The notes beneath the pieces were generated by a model, which made no database searches, had not been told where the DNA came from, and worked only from the letters and a program-made list of their open reading frames with translations. From Amaurobius ferox (taxonomy: Eukaryota; Arthropoda; Arachnida; Araneae; Amaurobiidae): a DNA stretch of 64,000 bases. This document shows positions 35,816-47,373 of the stretch, one piece after another; position 1 is the first letter of the stretch; every line of letters starts with the position of its first letter. The DNA lies in assembly GCA_951213105.1 (NCBI GenBank), contig OX578136.1, positions 156,061,178-156,125,177 of the forward strand, written 5' to 3'. The translations under genes and the position numbers were made by a program.

Positions 35816-36940
35816 ATAATTTCGTGAGAGATCAAACTTACTGTGTAAAAAGCAGCACAAAATAAAAAGCACAAGAACATTTTTATATAACAACAGTTAC
35901 ACTCGAAATGTAATGTTTGAATATTACATTTTATGGACATATTTCAAAGTAAATTATAAGCCGTTCCTAGATATATTGCAAGAAATTCTTGCATAAATAT
36001 TGAAATAACTTTTCAAAATCTGACACGCACAGAATTACCTGATCCCAGTAAAATGAAGATCCTAGATACAGTAAAGTTACTGCTGCTTGTATTACAAATT
36101 TTGAATCTGTTATTTATTTTTTTTTGTTATGACTTTGATGGACACTTCAAACGGTGTTCCTGTCAAAAATTCATAGTTGAAGATATTAAATTTGCAAAGA
36201 TAATACTGTGCTTTGTACAAAAGCATATGTGTTGCAGCTATTGAATCAAAATATGTAATATTAATTCCATGAACTCAGTAAAGATGACAACATCTTTGTC
36301 ACTAAAGACATGTTCTGGTTTGTGTTTAATCAGTTGTAACTGAATAAAATAAGGCTCGACGGCTCAAACTCTGGCTGACTCTAATGCGGCTCGGTAGGTA
36401 CATCTTTTAGTAGTGAGTGGTTATTGTGAAGGGACAAAACTTTAAGAGTATGAATGAATAATTTGCACTTTATGCATACCACAGAACGCTGATTCCTCTT
36501 CATGTGTTACTAGTTAGATAAAATTATTCGACCTCATAATGAACACTTCTTATATCCCTTGCTGTTCCATAGAGGAACATTAGAAATCCAAGTTTTTTTT
36601 TTACCAGGGTCTCTAGAGACGAATTCATTATAGACATAGACATTTCTTCTCCAATTTTTCAATTTTAGCCTATTTTGACAGCTTTTACGCTATTCCTATT
36701 GTAAATAACTTTATGAATATTGCAGAAGATTGCACCATTTCCTTTTCTTCAGACGAGTTGTTGTACAACGCGAATGTTTCTAATATGTAAAACGGAACTT
36801 TTTATAATCTGCAAAAGCCATTTTTTTCTGTTTAGTAAACCGTATAAAAATTTAGACCTCTATTTTATGGAAATATCTCCCATCAGACAGAAATTATATA
36901 AAAGAATATCTTACTTTATCAAGCGTTTAAATTGGAAGTA
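35816..36940. other. Unassigned DNA between inverted MITE copies
   Basis: AT-rich, no recognised gene. Confidence 0.4.
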
Positions 36941-38688
36941 CCCTAGTAGCAATCCACCATTGGCCCAATATTTGACAGCCATTATTTGAAATACTGGTCC
37001 AATATGAAAAAGTGGACATTTTGGCGGAATTGACCCAATATTGGCCTAAAACATAGGTACAATATTGCGCCAATATTGGCGTTTCATTGGAAATATTTTC
37101 AATATAACACCAATGTTGGCGTAATACTTTAATGAAAATATTTAGCCAATATGGGAGGCCAATGTAACCCCAATGTTTGCCCAATATTGGAATTACATTG
37201 AAAATATGTCCAATGCAATGCCGAGATATACAATATTCGTCCAATATTAGAAACAAGAAAGATCAATCATGCATAAAGCATTGGTTATGAAACACTTTCC
37301 AACTTTAATGCAATTTTATTCAAACATCTCTAAAATGCGACACATTCCTCGGTAATATTTTTTAAAATTACCACAATATTACATTAATTTATTATATTTG
37401 AAAATTTAAAATTTCATCGAAAAATATGAACTTCATTCAAATGACGGCTTTGAAATATAAATTGCCTGGTTTAAACATCTCTAAAATGCGATACATTCAT
37501 CGGTAATATTTTTAAAATTACCACAATATTACATTAATTTATTATATTTGAAAATTTAAAACTTCATCGAAAAATATGAACTTCATTCAAATGACGGCAT
37601 TGACATATAAATTGCCAGGTTTACACATCTCTAAAATGCGATACATTTTTCGGTAATATTATTAAAATTATCATAATGCTGCAATAATTCGTTATATTTG
37701 AAAACTTCATCGAAAACAAAATAACTTTATTCAAATGACATCATATAAATATAAATCTCTATATAAAAGCAGCATTTCATTCATATAAGCATTTTTCCAA
37801 TCCTTTCATTCATCACAATAATATAATAATTTATTTTATTTAAAAGTTTAAAACCATGGAGGTACAAGTAATTTAACTCTATGCTTAAAACTTCATCTAA
37901 AAATCGTCTGGTTCTCTGTAAAATCAATGAATGTTTCATTCATATCAACTATATTGCAGACTCCATGAGCTAAATAATTTTGCATTAAAGAAATGCAGCC
38001 ATTCTTATACAACTCATTCTATATCTTTTGGTGCTTACATTTTCTATAACTGAAAATTAGGCTTCGTTGTGGAAATAATCAAAGTTTGATAATCATTTAA
38101 ACTAAAATATATTGTAATTGCGTTGTTTCACTATGTAGATGCACAGAATTTAAGCAAAAATAAAGCGGTTTTAGGACGGATACAAAACTAAATATGAATT
38201 AAAAAGAACTTTAAAAATCACGATTTTGAGACAATGTGGATGTCATACTTTATTTTGAAGGGGGTCACGTGATCTTTTTATATGAAGGGTGCAATTATTA
38301 TTTTAATTTTTATTTAAAAAACTACGGAATATATTTTGCTGAATTTTTTTAATATATTTTATGGGGTAATTTGAATATTTTCTAAAACTTTCGAAGCAAT
38401 TTGGGAATTTTAAATTCGCTTAAAAAATGTTTGAAAAATGAGGTTCCATAGGGTTCAATGTATTTCATTTTTTCAACCCGGGTTCAATCCAAAATTAATT
38501 TTGTGATATTCGTTTATATTCCCATAGGTCCCACAGGATGAACAGTATACTAAGATTTTATTTTGATAATGTCATTTTTACGGCAGTTATCGTGCTAACG
38601 GACAGACAGACAGACAGGCAGAATGAACAAAGTCATAAACACTTTTCAACTATGCTGTAAAGTGTCAAAAAGTAAAACGCTACTAGGG
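36941..38688. mobile_element. CCAATATTGG-rich MITE, copy 2, split by family C
   Basis: 10-bp inverted ends CCCTAGTAGC (36941-36950) and GCTACTAGGG (38679-38688), flanked by TA on both sides (36939-36940, 38689-38690), the target duplication expected of a Tc1/mariner-superfamily MITE. A family C element (37254-38666) has inserted near its right end. Without it the MITE would be about 330 bp. Confidence 0.75.
37254..38666 (+). mobile_element. Family C repeat, inside the MITE
   Basis: 5' end CAAGAAAGATCAATCATGC at the left and 3' hairpin AACACTTTTCAAC...AAAGTGTC at the right, with (CAGA)n at 38602-38620. A roughly 120-bp segment near the 5' end (AACTTCATTCAAATGACGGC...) is present three times in tandem. 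No obvious target duplication. Confidence 0.8.
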
Positions 38689-39429
38689 TATATGTTAAAA
38701 ATCAATTACCAAAGCTCAAAAGTTGAGGTCAACTATGCTGAAACATTTTGTAGAAACACAAGATATTAAATAACGCGTTTCGCAAATCCATCTGCAACTA
38801 ATCCTATTTCTTCCGAAAACTCATTAATATTTACAACTTATATTATTTTTCTGCTTGACGAATATTTATCAAAGATTATCTTCTTTCCGTAACTTCGCAC
38901 TATTCTTTTTCTAACTTTGTACTATTTTTTCCGTAATTCTGCGTCGAGTCCTTCGATCCTTTTTCCGTGAAGACACAACATCGAGATTTAATTACAGACA
39001 GTATCGGGATTTCGGCTGAGTTTAGGAACAAAAGTAAGCACAACTTGAAATTGAATGTCTGCCTCGGACGAAGAAAATAAAATTCGCATTTTTTGAGAGT
39101 TTCTTGTTTTAGATAAACGAAGGTAGTAGCCGTTCCTGTCTTTTATCTTCCTTTTCTGATTCGTGATTTTAATAGGATTCGTAGTCTGGTGGTTATCGAT
39201 TTTCTGCAATCTGCAGTGACGTTTGTATTATATTTATTTAAAAAATCTGATTCAGAAATCAATTGAATAAAGAATATATATCTATATTAATTTCTTTCCG
39301 CGATAGAAATAAGTATGCTAGACTCCTAGGAATGTTTTTAAGCACCCCCAATTACTTTGTATTAAAAGGGCCGTGACTCAGATTCTGCATCAAGTACGAC
39401 ACTGATTGCTTTACTATATATTATTTAAG
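38689..39429. other. Unassigned spacer
   Basis: No recognised element; contains one copy of the short dispersed motif near 39345. Confidence 0.4.
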
Positions 39430-39769
39430 GAAACTTGAGCAACATATAAAAGCACTAACAACAATAATGAAGCATACAGATGTTTCTAGGATACGTGAGA
39501 TCACCTTCGCCAGTGTAAGAAAAACAACAAACCCGAAGTCCAAAAGAGGAATAGGAACCAAAGGAAGAAGCAGAGGGGTTGCATACCTAAGACCTGGATT
39601 AAGAGAGAACCAATCCGAAAGTAGCATGCAGAACGTAGCATGCAGAAAGTAGCATGTTGTTATCCAATCCGAAACGAGAAGTAACAACACAAGATTGTCG
39701 TGCGCCAAAACACAACATGGATATCCCGACACGTCAAATCAGAACAAGAATAAATGAGACCCAACAAGA
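39430..39769 (-). mobile_element. Family D repeat, copy 2 (minus)
   Basis: Reverse complement of 17037-17345, including the hammerhead-like block (CTGGCGAAGG...GAAAC, 39475-39513). It abuts an oppositely oriented family D fragment at 39770, forming an inverted pair. Confidence 0.5.
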
Positions 39770-39868
39770 TTTAAGAGACAGCCAATCTTTCTGATTGGCT
39801 CTCTCTTTATCCACCTCTTGGGTATATAATCCTCCAGATTCTTCCTTTCGCACCCATTCCTCTTTTGG
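39770..39868 (+). mobile_element. Family D fragment with TATA box (plus)
   Basis: GATTGGCTCTCTC...GGGTATATAATCC...CCTCTTTTGG matches 17170-17258. At the junction AGCCAATC/GATTGGCT forms an 8-bp hairpin. The TATA box lies at 39823-39830. It stops before the hammerhead-like block. Confidence 0.45.
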
Positions 39869-39972
39869 CCTTGGTTTATCCAAAACGAGGTCATACATCA
39901 TCATCTTAACGTCTCTGGCAATGAAGAGCATATTAGATTAATCACCCAAAATTTCTACATTAAAAACCTTGT

Positions 39973-40122
39973 ATGGCTGATACTGATCTCAACTACAATC
40001 TTAAACCAGCTAGCAGAAAACGCAGACCCAGGCACATCATCTCTGAACCAAGAAGAACTTACGAGCCCAGAACTAAAAGAGCTCGGCTGCCTGACTTGCC
40101 TGCACTGCCAACTACTATGTAA
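39973..40122 (+). CDS. Short Arg/Pro-rich open frame (49 aa), hypothetical
   Basis: MADTDLNYNLKPASRKRRPR... ends at TAA 40120. It is basic and proline-rich in its second half, and lies about 145 bp downstream of the family D TATA box in the same direction. No family is recognised. It could be the start of a truncated retroelement ORF or chance. Confidence 0.2.
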   Translation: MADTDLNYNLKPASRKRRPRHIISEPRRTYEPRTKRARLPDLPALPTTM

Positions 40123-40470
40123 CTCAAAGTTTTTGACCTTGAGACGATAATGTTGTTTACATTTATCGTCTCACCGTTTGACCTCGTGACCACTGAATTG
40201 AAGCTGACTACGATGAGTCCGCGACATTCACTTGGATCCCATCTTCTTTCAGAGAACCTGTTTTCTCTCAGTTTACTCTCCTTTTCAAATTTAGTTTGTC
40301 TACCTCTCAACATTAGTGGTCCATCTTCCAAGGTATTTTTGATCACAGTCTAAGCCATCATGACTGTCAATCTTTTCAAGCATCCACCCAGAAAAGGAAT
40401 GCTTCACATCAAATTTCAATTACAAAACTATCCTAAGAACTTAATATTTCCGATGTGGGGATATGTGAGT
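40123..40470. other. Unassigned; contains a 10-bp hairpin
   Basis: GAGACGATAA/TTATCGTCTC (40141-40174) is a perfect 10-bp inverted repeat with a short loop. Nothing else recognised. Confidence 0.4.
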
Positions 40471-40499
40471 GTTCTCACAGGTGCCCCGAAAAAAAAAAG

Positions 40500-40635
40500 C
40501 CTTGGATCCTTGGATTCCTCTTTTGGACTTCGGGTTTGTTGGTTCTCTTGCACTGACAAAGGGGATCCAACGTATCCTAGGAACAACTGCATTCTGCATT
40601 AATGTTGTTATTTGTGCTTTCATACGTACGCTCAA
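40500..40635 (+). mobile_element. Family D fragment, copy with hammerhead-like block
   Basis: CCTCTTTTGGACTTCGGGTT...CTGACAAAGGGGATCC... (block at 40553-40600) matches 17238-17345. It starts after the TATA region, so it is 5'-truncated. The core has CTGACAA instead of CTGACGA and GGAAC instead of GAAAC, so it is degenerate. Confidence 0.5.
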
Positions 40636-41823
40636 GTGTTCATTATCCTTCGCACAGAGTGCATTGTATTTATTGATATGTATTATTTCTTTTAGTTTAT
40701 GCCCCGTTTGATCCAAGATTTTCTTTGTTGAACTTTCTAGTTGCCAAGGAGCCGACTAAACGGTTGCCACGATTTCCGAAAAACACTCCAGACTCTTATA
40801 ATGTGTGAAGAAATATAATCATGAAGCTTTTTAACATAATATCACTTAGGAGCCCCAGAAGAGGAAAGACTGTTGCTGGCATCTATATAAGGATGCATGT
40901 GTGGTAAAATATTGTAATTTTACAGGACGCTTTTTAACTAAAATGACAATGTTTAGCCAAATAAAATCATATTCCCTTTGGACAATGATTGGTGAATTAT
41001 ATACGGGGTTCTGTGGAAAGTACTTAAGTACCTCAATAATTTTGTAAGGAAAGGGCTCAGGAGTGTTAAAGTTAAGTCTGTCTACGACAATGCAACCATG
41101 CTGAATCGAACATTTTATTGCACGGAAAGTAAAAAGTATCCTGTCATGACAAAACTTTTCATCCAAAGACAACGTAAAAGTTACAAGTATTCCTGGTTTA
41201 AATATTTGTACTACACCTATTCAAGTAAAAGATGAAAATAAAACGAATTTCATAACAAAAGTCACTTGTAGGAACAAACTAGTGAAACTAAAACAATGAC
41301 TGAGCCCATTCAAACCAGAACCTATTCAAAACAGCTTTTCCTTGAACCAGGAAGGAATTCTTCTCAGGAGTCATTATTTCCTAGTTGATTCGACTATTTG
41401 TTCACTTGCAGTGATACACTTAGTTTAAAATTATTCTGGGATACATCTCAAGTGTGAGATTTGTATGGGAACATGTCGCGGTGGGTTAGATATTGTCTGG
41501 AGCAGGATATCGGCCTGACAAATGTCCTTGAATGTAGTGGAGTATGGATGTGTTTGCACTTTGTTGATTCGAAAGCTTTTCGACTGTCATTTCCGGCTCA
41601 TGATTGGTTCAGATAAATTACAATTAATTCATTCGTATGGAATAAACGAGTTTCTGTTAGTCAAGTTGGAACAATGGGGTGTGAAGAATGAATGTTTTCG
41701 GCGAAAGTGAAGTTGACAGTAATAACTGTTTTCAATAAGTAAAATACACACTGGGGAAAGGATAAGGAACATTTGACAATGTATTCAAGCACATATAAAA
41801 TGAAAATACAACATACATGGTGC
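40636..41823. other. Unassigned spacer
   Basis: AT-rich; includes the short dispersed motif near 41032. No gene recognised. Confidence 0.4.
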
Positions 41824-41872
41824 ACAAATAAAATGAAAATGCAGTTGTATTCTGCATTTTCATTTTATTTGT
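41824..41872. repeat. Perfect 21-bp inverted repeat (hairpin)
   Basis: ACAAATAAAATGAAAATGCAG and its exact reverse complement are separated by a 7-nt loop (TTGTATT). Confidence 0.95.
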
Positions 41873-42581
41873 TCTGGAATACTTTGCTCACATTTTTCAT
41901 CATAACTGTTTGGTTTTACGGTGTGGTACAGAACAGTGCGTTTGAAACTTTTAACACTCATCTTAATAGTGCATTCTTTTACAAGATGATTATTTATATA
42001 GAAGTTATACATTGATATAACACAAACTTGATTCCATTAATCAGATATAAAGATTTTCGTTCAAAAAGGATTCTAAAGTTGATAAGCATTTATTAAAAGC
42101 ACGAAAAGCAGTTTTGATAGAAACAATTGTTATAAAACAGAATATTATTACTTTAATGATAATAATAATGTTAAATTTTTAATGAAATGTTTAAAAATTT
42201 TTATTCTGAATAACAGGAGTCATTTTCGAATTCATAGTTTAAATTATTTTTTTCTACAGCTGTGGTAAAATATTTAAACAACTGTTGCACAGTAAATTAA
42301 TAATAAATTAATTATAATAATTTGAATTTTTAATGGAATATTTATTTTTTTATTCTACATGAAACTATTTCTTTTTGAATAGAAGTGTGTAAATTCTTAT
42401 CTTTTCAACTGTACAAAAATATTTAAACAATTGCTGTAAAATATAGTAATAATAAATTTCTTATAATTATTTTAATTTTTGATGGGATATTTATTTTTTC
42501 ATTTTGAACGAAACGATAAATGTATTAAACAAACGATAAATGCATTAAACATACTTGAGCAACGTATATAAGCACAAAAAA
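41873..42581. other. Unassigned spacer
   Basis: AT-rich, with a loosely repeated TATTTAAACAA(T/C)TG...AATAATAAAT segment near 42270 and 42420. Nothing else recognised. Confidence 0.4.
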
Positions 42582-42650
42582 TCTGATGTGGGCAACACAT
42601 GACTTTCCTTATATAATGCAATGAATTTACTACTTTTACAGTTAAAAAAA
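42582..42650 (+). repeat. Family B, truncated 5' end
   Basis: About 65 bp identical in type to the start of the adjacent complete family B copy (ATCTGATGTGGGCAACACAT...), a partial tandem duplication. Confidence 0.7.
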
Positions 42651-43521
42651 TCTGATGTGGGCAACACATGACTTTCCTTATATAATGAAATGAATTTACT
42701 ACTTTTAGAGTAAAATAAATAGGTTTTTCTTCTAGTAGATACTAATATCCATTCCAAGATATTGAATTTTCGACATATATTATATAACTATTATTATATA
42801 TTTATATACGAGTATTATATAACTTATTAGATATTGAATTTTCCACAATTGGTCGTCATTTTCATTGATTTAGCGTCATTTTTATCTATTTGGCGAGATT
42901 TTCGTTAATTTGACAACATTTCAAAAAGTCGCCAAGTTGGCGACATTCCACCAATTTCGTCGCCAAAATCTCGCCAAGCATTATGGACGAAGAAATAAGT
43001 TGTTCTTACAGCAGATAAATTGGCGTTCAAATGCAAAAGTATTACTCAAAGTATCTTTTTTCATGAATGGAACGAGCTAGATCCACGAGAATGATGTCAC
43101 CCAATTTATCGCATGGTATGACATATGAAAAGTGAACATGTTTCTGTATAGGAAATATATTTTTTTCATTTTAAATGACTTTTTAATAATTTTTTTGAAA
43201 AATGTGCAATATCTCGAGAACGGTTCATGTTAGCGTTCTAAAATTTATGTCAATCGTTTTCTAATGAAAAATTACCATAAGAAATGTCTATTTGCGTAAC
43301 TTTATTAGTGGTTTTGATTTTTTGACGATTTTTTCAAAATTTTATTCGAAAATTTAGGGGGGTTCTGAACTTTCGATTACATATAAAAACAATAGGCTTC
43401 CAGTGTTTACGAATTGTGATTTTTGTACCAAATTTGGTTCGAATCGGTCCATTCGTTCGTCAGTTATCGTCTCCACAGACTCACTGACACACACACACAC
43501 ACACACACATACTTTCACACA

Positions 43522-43570
<49 letters not shown>

Positions 43571-43709
43571 ACACACAGACATCACTTCAAAAATGTTTGA
43601 TTCGTGATCAGGGATGCTTGAAACGTGCTCTCCCGTCGAAAACTCGAATTCGAATTTTCGACCCCGTCACAATACTTTCCTTATACATTATGTATATAAG
43701 GAAAGTAAT
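42651..43709 (+). mobile_element. Family B repeat (HINE-like), complete
   Basis: 5' TCTGATGTGGGCAACACATG followed by ACTTTCCTTATATAATG; an (AC)n microsatellite at 43487-43578; and a 3' terminal hairpin ACTTTCCTTATACATTATG...AAGGAAAGT. It shares its first about 30 bp with family A but differs internally. Non-coding; the long His-Thr or Cys-Val frames are microsatellite artefacts. Confidence 0.8.
43487..43578. repeat. (AC)n microsatellite
   Basis: About 90 bp of ACAC with a few interruptions (CATACTTTC). Confidence 0.95.
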
Positions 43710-43711
43710 AA

Positions 43712-43990
43712 AATGATAATTCAGCATACAGTTGTTTCAAGGATACATAGAATCCCCTTCGTCAGTTCAAGAGAACCAACGAACCTGAAGTGCAAAAGAT
43801 GAATGAGAGCAAAGGAAAATACAAAATGATTATATACTCAAGACCTGGATTAAGGGAGATCCAATCAAGAAGCAGCATGGAGAACAGTTCAGCCAATCCG
43901 AAAAGAGAAACAACACAAGAGATTGGCGTGCGCCAAGACATAATAGACAACTCGACAAGACGAATCAAGTCCGAACAAGAATAAATAAAG
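43712..43990 (-). mobile_element. Family D repeat, minus copy with best hammerhead-like core
   Basis: Reverse complement carries a TATA box (GAGTATATAATC, about 43828-43839). Further on, CTGACGAAGGGGATTC...ATCCTTGAAACAAC (43727-43765) has the intact CTGACGA and GAAAC. It lies immediately right of the family B copy. Confidence 0.55.
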
Positions 43991-44024
43991 CCCAAAAAGA
44001 AAAGAAAAATATATCAAGACGACA

Positions 44025-44100
44025 CTTAAGTGTGTACAATAGTATGTTACAATAGTATTATTGTAACATACATGTACACATGTACATGTATGTTACAATA
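44025..44100. repeat. Compound palindrome
   Basis: GTATGTTACAATA/TATTGTAACATAC-type inverted repeat next to ACATGTACACATGTACATGT, followed by a third copy of GTATGTTACAATAGTA. The AT-rich cruciform-prone block is of unknown origin. Confidence 0.7.
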
Positions 44101-44374
44101 GTAAAACAATCTGATGTGGAACATTTTTATACTTATAATTTCCATTGTATTATGACACCTATCGGGACTACAAATTGGTCTTTAAATGAACAGTTCCAGC
44201 GTAATATATTTAAGTTTCATTAAATTAGCTTTTATGTTCAAATTTTACATATTAAGTTATATTAATATTCTTAAATTTGATGTATATTGCATAAAAATGC
44301 AAAATTGAAATTGGATTAATAATACATATTAATTAATAATGCATATATTGTGGAAAAAAGGCGCTATATATAAA
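44101..44374. other. Unassigned spacer
   Basis: Begins with a short family A/B-end remnant (AATCTGATGTGGAAC at 44108). Nothing else. Confidence 0.4.
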
Positions 44375-45670
44375 CAAGAAAGATCAATCATGCTTAAAGC
44401 ATTGACTATGAAACACTTTCCAACTTCAATGCAATTTTATTTAAAAAAGTCTAAAATGCAATACATTCCTCGGTAATATTCTAAAACTTATCACAATACT
44501 ACATTAATTTATTATATTTGAAAACTTAAACTTTCATTGAAAAAAATGAACTTCATTCAAATGACGGCATTGTAATATAAATTGCCTGGTTTAAATATCT
44601 CTAAAATGCGATACATTCCACAGTAATATTTTTAATACTATCATAATACTACGATAATTTATTATATTTGAAAACTTCATCGAAAACAACTGAAATTAAT
44701 TCAAATGACGTCATAGAAAAAATGACACGCCTGGATCTCTCTATAAAAACAGCATTTCATTCATAACTTTCTCCCATTCATTTCATTCATCACAATACTA
44801 TAATACTATAATAATTTATTTTATTTAAAAATTAAGACCATGGAGCTATAAGTAATTAAACTCTATGCTTAAAACTTCATCGAAAAAATTCGTCCTTCTT
44901 TTTATAAAATCAATTCATATTTCATTCATATCAGCCATGCAGACTCTATGGGCTAAATTATTTTTTGTTAAAGAAATACAGCAATTCTAATACATATTTT
45001 GCTGTTTACGTAAGTGATAAATAGGCTTCGTTGTAGAAGTAATCAAATTTGGATAATCATTTAAACTCAAATATATTGTATTTGTGTTGTTTCAGTATGT
45101 AGATGCACAGAATTTAAGCAAAACTAAAGAAGTTTTAGGACGAATACAACACTGAACATGAATTAAAAAGAGCTTAAAAAATCACGATTTTGAAACAAGA
45201 TGGATGCCATACATCATTTTGAAGTGGGTCGTGTGATCTTTTCATATCATGGTCACGTGATCGTTTCATATAAGAGGTGTAATTATTATTTTAATTTTTA
45301 TTTAAAAAACTACTGAATATATTTCGCTGAATTTTTTTTTATATATTTTATGGAACAATTTGAATATTACCCACAATTTTCGAAGCAATTTGTGAATTTT
45401 AAATCCGCTTAAAAAATGTTTGAAAAATTAGGTCCCATAGGGCTCAATGTATTTCATTTTTTCAACCCGGGTTCAATCCAAAACTATTTGGATGATATTA
45501 TTCATTTATATTCCCATAGGTTCTACAGACCGTCTGAGCAACATACTAAAATTTCATTTTGATAAAGTCATTTTTACGGCAGTTATCGTGCTAACGGTCA
45601 GACAGACAGACAGATAGTCAGACGGAATGAACAAAGTCATAAACACTTTTCAACTTTATTGTAAACTGTT
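44375..45670 (+). mobile_element. Family C repeat, complete
   Basis: About 1.3 kb: 5' CAAGAAAGATCAATCATGC, interior as in 18994-20280, (CAGA)n at 45600-45616, and 3' hairpin AACACTTTTCAACTTTATTG. Non-coding. Confidence 0.82.
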
Positions 45671-46684
45671 AAAAATGTAACATTCTATCTTCGAATCGAA
45701 TTTAGTTGCTATTGGTTGTTTAGTTTTCCAGAGTAATCATAATTCAAGTAACTCTACTCAAAGCATTCTGATTAAATATCCAGCGGATTTAACTCAACTA
45801 AACTTAGTAGGAATAACTTTCAAAATATGTGGTAATGTAATGATTTCATAAAAATATTGTTTGAAAATAATCCCGAACATGAAAATATTCGTTGCCTAAG
45901 GTAGTGAAATGTACAAAAATGTGTGGCAACTAAGAACATAATTAAGAAGTAATTGAAACAGAAATTTAATTGTGAGTTGAATTAATAAATTTTATACAGT
46001 TTTTCTGAGATAATTTGTCTAACATAAAAACAGAATTACTGTTGTTTTTATGACAGGTATTTTTTTAAGCACGGCCAGCAATGTCAGAGACATGAGTTTT
46101 TTACAAGCTAAAAAATACATTTTGACGTTCTTCTTTAGTTAATTTTCCATATTAGAACTTGTGATCTACCCGTATTTCATTCAATTTTGCTACCCACAGT
46201 GCTTAGCTGATTTCGGGCGGGGATTTCTTGAACTACTTTACTTTTTGTGAAAATCTACCCCGTATATTCTGGAAAGCAATCCTACTGAATTTTGTGTAGT
46301 TTGGTTGCTAAGACAAGTCTGAAGAATATCATCAACAGGATAACTTGACTAATTTTCACCGTGAGAATCATAATCGGCCTTTTAAACCATATAAGAAAAC
46401 ACATTGCCATAATTATCTTAAACACCAATGTAACTGAGGTGCATCGTATTATTACCCAACATATAGTAAAATGGGGAAAAATTTGAGCAAAAATGTGTCA
46501 TATTTTTACCTATGCACTTAACGTATTGTGTAATGGAAATACTATGTTATTTGAAAAAGCGTCCAGTTTGTTAATGTTACGTAGAACATTGGCTGCTAAC
46601 ATATTGACAACTTACGACTACTATTTGTAAGTAACATGGAATTTTGAAGACAACATAAAGAAATATTTACAGCGAGAAATATTT
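45671..46684. other. Unassigned spacer
   Basis: AT-rich; no recognised gene. Confidence 0.4.
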
Positions 46685-46725
46685 ACAGTGGTGGACAAAA
46701 ACTGCACCACTTGTGATATAGTTTT
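46685..46725. mobile_element. Possible Tc1-type terminal sequence
   Basis: CAGTGGTGGACAAAAACTGC preceded by TA resembles Tc1-family inverted-repeat termini. No partner end found nearby. Confidence 0.25.
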
Positions 46726-47373
46726 TTTGTCCAATATAGTTTCTATCGCAATGTGTGCATTGTAATGGAGTGGTACGACTAACTTGGACTACCGTATATT
46801 TAGAAGTTGATTTACTCTGTGCAAGACGGTTATAAGATTGTAATTGCAGCTTGAGGAGTATCACATATGAAATACTTATCCTGTATTTTAAAGTACATGA
46901 GTGTAAACTTAATATTTCATTAAAGAGTTCGGAGTGCTAACCGTTTAATGGAATAAAGTTACGGCTTCTAGTCACAAAAATGGTCTCCATTGCGTTTGTT
47001 ATAAAACTCTACTAAGATACCATCTAATTTATTGAATCATGGGAGAAAACGTGATTTTTAGAAAATTAGAAAGTTATGCGTTTCCTCAAAAGCGAGCAAG
47101 GTCATAAAGTCATAGTTGATAACTTCCATCCAAACCATGAAATGGGTGGCGTGTCATTCAACAATCGAACCTACTGTAAAATCGCCTAATTTGGCCAGTT
47201 TGGAAATTCAAATCAGTTTTACAATATTCATGATTAATGAATATAATCAATAATCAGGGTACTCATTCCAAATTTTGTGACTCGAGTGATCCTGAATTGT
47301 GATTTGTGATAATCCAGATCCAAGAGCATCACCCGTTTTTTGAAACTTATTTTCTATAAATTATCATTTTATT
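46726..47373. other. Unassigned spacer
   Basis: Nothing recognised. Confidence 0.4.

Noticed and set aside
40187..40235. GATGAGTCCGCGAC resembling a hammerhead core
   Set aside because: The preceding CU is absent (CTACGATGAG) and no stem II/GAAA follows.
43354..43716. Long Cys-Val and His-Thr repeat open frames
   Set aside because: They are translations of the (AC)n/(GT)n microsatellite in family B, not proteins.
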